Assembly: GCA_964373675.1 (NCBI GenBank)
Contig: CAYJVO010000014.1
Location: forward strand, 1-16,740
Direction of reading: 5' to 3'
Length of the DNA stretch: 16,740 bases
Source of the DNA: CAYHXN01 sp964373675
Lineage (GTDB): Bacteria > Patescibacteriota > Minisyncoccia > UBA6257 > WO2-44-18
In this document: positions 14,722 through 16,740 of the stretch, one piece after another
Layout of the letters: the number at the start of each line of letters is the position of its first letter
How positions within the stretch are numbered: position 1 is the first letter of the stretch
The notes under the pieces: model-generated
The model's input: only the letters and a program-made list of their open reading frames with translations
Told to the model about the DNA's origin: nothing
The model's database searches: none
Program-made: the position numbers and the translations under genes

Positions 14722-14760
14722 TAGAATTATCATCAGTTTAGTTCTAAGCGAGGGGCGTGA

Positions 14761-14804
14761 ATCGTCCTTTGGCGAACAACTAGCAAAAGGGCGATTAAGT
14801 TTTA
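14761..14804 (+). terminator. Probable terminator after the DsbA-like gene
   Basis: ATCGTCCTTT (14761-14770) pairs with AAAGGGCGAT (14786-14795) with one G-T wobble and a 15-nt loop. TAAGTTTT follows. It lies between the DsbA-like stop and the small CxxC gene. Confidence 0.5.
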
Positions 14805-14812
14805 ATTATTCG

Positions 14813-15001
14813 ATGGAGTTTAATAATCAAGCTCCTCGTAAGATGTACCAGGGCAATTGGACTTGCTCAAAATGCAGTGGCCCGATTACCGAGCTGCCAT
14901 TTGAGCCGGATCCGGCGAGATTGGATAAATTGCTTTGTCGCGATTGTCATCGCGCCAGAATGTCTGATTTCCGCGGCCGAGGTAGTTTCCGAGGAAGATA
15001 A
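14813..15001 (+). CDS. Small zinc-ribbon-like CxxC protein with RG-rich tail
   Basis: This 62-residue protein carries two CxxC pairs, C18/C21 (WTCSKCSG) and C42/C45 (LLCRDCHRARM), separated by 20 residues. This spacing fits a single-zinc ribbon. Between them is TELPFEPDP, resembling the small CxxC proteins with a VPF-P segment common in Parcubacteria-type genomes. The tail RGRGSFRGR is rich in Arg and Gly, as in nucleic-acid-binding proteins. A role in RNA or DNA binding is plausible but not shown. The frame stays open upstream to 14648, inside the DsbA-like gene. I take ATG 14813 because it follows the terminator and the residues before it are not conserved-looking. The stop codon (TAA, 14999-15001) lies in the left arm of the following terminator. 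Confidence 0.6.
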   Translation: MEFNNQAPRKMYQGNWTCSKCSGPITELPFEPDPARLDKLLCRDCHRARMSDFRGRGSFRGR

Positions 15002-15038
15002 AACAAAATGCCCCGCTATGCGGGGCATTTTGTTTTAT
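14998..15038. terminator. Strong bidirectional terminator
   Basis: A 19-bp perfect stem (14998-15016 with 15020-15038) closes a 3-nt loop. The core GCCCCGC/GCGGGGC is flanked by ATTTTGTTTTA-type A/T arms on both sides. It ends the CxxC gene and would also stop antisense transcription. The next promoter begins about 12 nt later. Confidence 0.85.
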
Positions 15039-15049
15039 GATCCATGATT

Positions 15050-15055
15050 TATAAT
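15050..15055 (+). promoter_or_regulatory. Perfect -10 box giving a leaderless reductase message
   Basis: TATAAT lies 7 nt before the ATG at 15063, the same spacing as for the nucleotidyltransferase gene. No strong -35 is visible. There is no room for a Shine-Dalgarno site on the transcript. Confidence 0.6.
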
Positions 15056-15062
15056 ATAAAGT

Positions 15063-15977
15063 ATGTACGATTTAGTTATTATTGGCGGCGGACCAGCGGG
15101 AGTGTCGGCGGGCATCTATGCTGGCAGAAAAAAAATCAAAACCGCCTTGATTGCCGATAGCTTTGGCGGTCAGTCTTTAGTTTCAGCCGATATTCAAAAT
15201 TGGATCGGTACAAAATCCGTTTCAGGATACGAATTTGCCAAAATGTTAGAAGATCACCTGCGGGCTCAAGAAGTGGACATTGTTTTTCCGGATTTGGTTG
15301 AGAAGATAGAGAAATCCAGCGGAGGTTTTAAAGTTTTTACGAAATCAGGGAAAGTTTTTGATACCAAAACAGTTTTGGCGGCTAGCGGGAGCCGGCATAA
15401 AAAATTAAGCGTCCCCGGCGAAGAGAAGTTTAACGGCAAAGGAGTGGCTTATTGTTCTACTTGCGATGCCCCGGTTTTTAATAAGAAAATAACCGCCGTG
15501 GTTGGTGGAGGCAATTCGGGTTTAGAGGCGGTACTGGATCTTCTATCTTACTCGCCGAAAATTTATTTACTAGACCACGGCGACCGATTAAAAGGAGATC
15601 AGATTACCCAAGAAAAAATTAAATTTAACCCGAAAGTGGAAATAATTTTTAATGCCGAAACTTTAGAAATTCTTGGAGATAAGTTTGTAACAGGATTGAA
15701 ATACAAAAACTTAAAAGATGGAAAAGTAAAAGAATTGAAATTGGACGGTGTTTTTGTGGAAATCGGTTCTATGCCAAACGTAGAATACCTTAAAGGCTTA
15801 ATAAAACTAGATGAGTATGGCGAAATAATAGTTGACCATAAAACTCAACAGACTTCGCAACCGGGCATTTGGGCGGCGGGGGATGCGACGGATGTTTTAT
15901 ACAAACAAAACAATATCTCCGCCGGCGACGCCGTCAAAGCCGTTCTTGATATCTACAATTATCTAAGTAAGAATTAA
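15063..15977 (+). CDS. trxB: Thioredoxin reductase (TrxB-type FAD/NADPH disulfide reductase)
   Basis: This 304-residue flavoprotein passes electrons from NADPH through FAD to a redox cysteine pair and on to thioredoxin or a similar protein. The FAD-binding motif is VIIGGGPAGVSAGIYAGR (residues 5-22). The active-site pair is C131/C134 in GVAYCSTCDAP, a variant of the usual CATCDG. The NADPH-binding motif VVGGGNSGLEA comes next, and the C-terminal FAD contact is GIWAAGDATD. Length and domain order match low-molecular-weight TrxB. QSLVSADIQNWIGTKSVSGYEFAKML is typical of the TrxB/AhpF group. No thioredoxin gene is present in the window, so the physiological partner is unknown. It could help keep the cytoplasm reduced, opposite in effect to the exported DsbA-like protein upstream. 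It is transcribed from its own promoter. Confidence 0.9.
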   Translation: MYDLVIIGGGPAGVSAGIYAGRKKIKTALIADSFGGQSLVSADIQNWIGTKSVSGYEFAKMLEDHLRAQEVDIVFPDLVEKIEKSSGGFKVFTKSGKVFDTKTVLAASGSRHKKLSVPGEEKFNGKGVAYCSTCDAPVFNKKITAVVGGGNSGLEAVLDLLSYSPKIYLLDHGDRLKGDQITQEKIKFNPKVEIIFNAETLEILGDKFVTGLKYKNLKDGKVKELKLDGVFVEIGSMPNVEYLKGLIKLDEYGEIIVDHKTQQTSQPGIWAAGDATDVLYKQNNISAGDAVKAVLDIYNYLSKN

Positions 15978-16001
15978 TAGTCACAAAATCACAAAAATTG
16001 T

Positions 16002-16049
16002 AAACTCTTTCCTTTATAAAAGCCATGGCTTTTATAAAGGAAAGAGTTT
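16002..16049. repeat. 48-bp perfect loopless palindrome (left copy)
   Basis: Bases 16002-16025 are the exact reverse complement of 16026-16049, with no spacer, centred on GCCATGGC. Each arm reads from the outside AAACTCTTTCC, then TTTATAAAA, then GCCA. It sits 24 nt after the thioredoxin reductase stop and 31 nt before the GTG start of the PaaX/Cas2-like gene. It is related to the palindrome at 16688-16733. As RNA it could form a 20-bp or longer hairpin, but no U-run follows. Confidence 0.95.
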
Positions 16050-16080
16050 CTAGTATTATCTAAGCAGACTAAATAAAAAC

Positions 16081-16650
16081 GTGCCTAGAGGTTTTTTGCG
16101 AAAAGGAAATTTAACACGGGATATCCTTTCAACTTTGTTTAAAGTCGGATTTTTTACAATTGCCGCTACCTCGCCGTACTTTTTGCATAGAATTGTAAAA
16201 GAGTATTTTAAAGACTTACCTAGAAAACGGGAAGCGACAATTGCAAAAAAGTTGCGGGAACTTGAGAAGAAAAAAATCGTTTCATTTCTAGAAATGAAAG
16301 ACGGTAGTGTGAGGATAGAGCTGTCTCATCAGGGAAAATTATTAGTAAGGCAATATAAGCTTGATGAAATCAAGATAGACACTAACAAAAAGTGGGATTA
16401 CCAATGGCGTTTAGTAATTTACGATATTCCTCATTACAATAAAAAGGCCAGAGATGCATTTCGTGGGAAGTTAAAACAATTAGGCCTCCAGCAATTGCAA
16501 AAAAGCGTTTGGGTTTCTGCTTACGATTGTTTGGCGGAAATAGAATTTTTATGCGCAGTTTTTAATGTAAATTTTAAAAATATTCTTTATATCACCACCG
16601 TTAGTTTGCCGGGGGAGAAAGCCTTGAAAGAGCGGTTTCATCTTTCTTAG
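16081..16650 (+). CDS. PaaX/Cas2-like protein: winged helix plus Cas2-like ferredoxin fold
   Basis: This 189-residue protein has two parts. Residues 1-95 look like a winged helix-turn-helix (LTRDILSTLFKVG, then KREATIAKKLRELEKKKIVSFLEMKDGSVRIELSHQGKLLV, with the recognition helix and wing). Residues 105-189 look like the Cas2-like ferredoxin fold found in PaaX proteins. WRLVIYDIPHYNKKARDAFRGKLKQLGLQQLQKSVWV carries the strand YDIP with D115, the position of the Cas2 metal-binding aspartate, and the SVW motif. No cas1 or CRISPR array is nearby, so an adaptation role is unlikely. PaaX proteins are DNA-binding repressors, and a nuclease function is only a possibility. The start is GTG at 16081 with no Shine-Dalgarno site. 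The gene is tightly bracketed by two related perfect palindromes, which are its most likely DNA targets (inference). Confidence 0.72.
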   Translation: MPRGFLRKGNLTRDILSTLFKVGFFTIAATSPYFLHRIVKEYFKDLPRKREATIAKKLRELEKKKIVSFLEMKDGSVRIELSHQGKLLVRQYKLDEIKIDTNKKWDYQWRLVIYDIPHYNKKARDAFRGKLKQLGLQQLQKSVWVSAYDCLAEIEFLCAVFNVNFKNILYITTVSLPGEKALKERFHLS

Positions 16651-16687
16651 TTTCCACGACCCTTTCTTTGTTTTTTTGTTCTTCAGG

Positions 16688-16733
16688 AAATCTTTCCGTT
16701 ATAACCGCCATGGCGGTTATAACGGAAAGATTT
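16688..16733. repeat. 46-bp perfect loopless palindrome (right copy)
   Basis: Bases 16688-16710 are the exact reverse complement of 16711-16733, with no spacer, again centred on GCCATGGC. Each arm reads from the outside AAATCTTTCC, then GTTATAACC, then GCCA. It begins 38 nt after the stop of the PaaX/Cas2-like gene. Compared with the left copy each arm has one base fewer (a C), one T-to-G change and AA-to-CC, and all of these are mirrored in the opposite arm. Confidence 0.95.
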
Positions 16734-16740
16734 ATTAATA

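Noticed and set aside
14648..14812. N-terminal extension of the small CxxC protein into the DsbA-like gene
   Set aside because: The extra 55 residues come from the DsbA-like gene in another frame and from a terminator region; they show no domain character.
16002..16049. Simple intrinsic terminator of the thioredoxin reductase gene
   Set aside because: The stem is longer than a usual terminator, has no loop and is followed by CTAGTATT rather than a T-run. A related copy lies beyond the next gene. It may still stop transcription, but that does not explain the structure.
16081..16650. CRISPR-Cas adaptation gene (true cas2)
   Set aside because: The C-terminal half is Cas2-like, but it is fused to a winged helix as in PaaX proteins. 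No cas1, other cas gene or spaced repeat array is present, and the two palindromes are too few and too far apart to be CRISPR repeats.
1..16740. tRNA, rRNA or other standard RNA genes
   Set aside because: No cloverleaf with a TTCGA-type T-loop, rRNA core sequence or known riboswitch core was recognised in the gaps by eye. A covariance search could overturn this.

Overview
The window looks like a piece of a small, compact bacterial genome of the Candidate Phyla Radiation (Patescibacteria/Parcubacteria type). This is an inference, because no taxonomic marker gene is present. It rests on the moderately AT-rich sequence, the mostly absent Shine-Dalgarno sites, several -10 boxes lying only 7-10 nt before start codons (leaderless messages), tail-to-tail gene overlaps, and the protein families present. 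Those families are a secreted protein with peptidoglycan-binding repeats, a Ser/Thr-rich fibre-like protein, a small CxxC protein and a PaaX/Cas2-like protein, combinations I associate with this group. The standard bacterial code fits: TGA acts as a stop at 10436-10438 and long genes contain no in-frame TGA.

Bases 1-14005 are mainly a cell-surface glycan locus. In order they encode an EamA-type membrane transporter (5' end cut off), a FemAB/GNAT-like transferase, a DegT-type PLP aminotransferase, a NeuB-type nonulosonate (sialic acid-like) synthase, a short UDP-sugar dehydrogenase, an O-antigen ligase/polymerase-like membrane protein with a TPR tail, and two exported surface proteins. After these come a sugar-1-phosphate nucleotidyltransferase, a Wzx-type flippase (minus strand), a GalE-type epimerase and a polyprenyl-phosphate sugar-1-phosphate transferase (minus strand). 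Together they supply activated sugars, the initiating lipid-linked step, flipping and polymerisation/ligation, next to exported proteins that may carry or anchor the product. A structured GC-rich gene-free stretch (3917-4259) separates the NeuB side from the dehydrogenase side.

Bases 14006-15977 hold a redox group: an exported DsbA-like thiol oxidoreductase, a 62-residue CxxC/CxxC protein with an RG-rich tail, and a thioredoxin reductase. They are separated by clear terminator hairpins and promoters.

Bases 16002-16733 are the most unusual part. A 189-residue protein with a winged-helix N-terminus and a Cas2-like C-terminus (PaaX-like) is bracketed by two perfect, loopless palindromes of 48 and 46 bp. 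These share one design centred on GCCATGGC. They differ at four positions per arm, and every difference is mirrored in the other arm, so both stay perfect. This looks like a discrete gene-plus-palindromes unit, either a mobile or repeat-propagating element or a self-regulated module.

Other noteworthy signals are a start codon placed in the loop of a perfect hairpin that also contains the gene's -10 box (9724-9754), a 10-C tract and DnaA-box-like sites before the fibre-like gene (7381-7409), and divergent gene pairs that share overlapping -10 elements (11710-11717 and 14011-14019).
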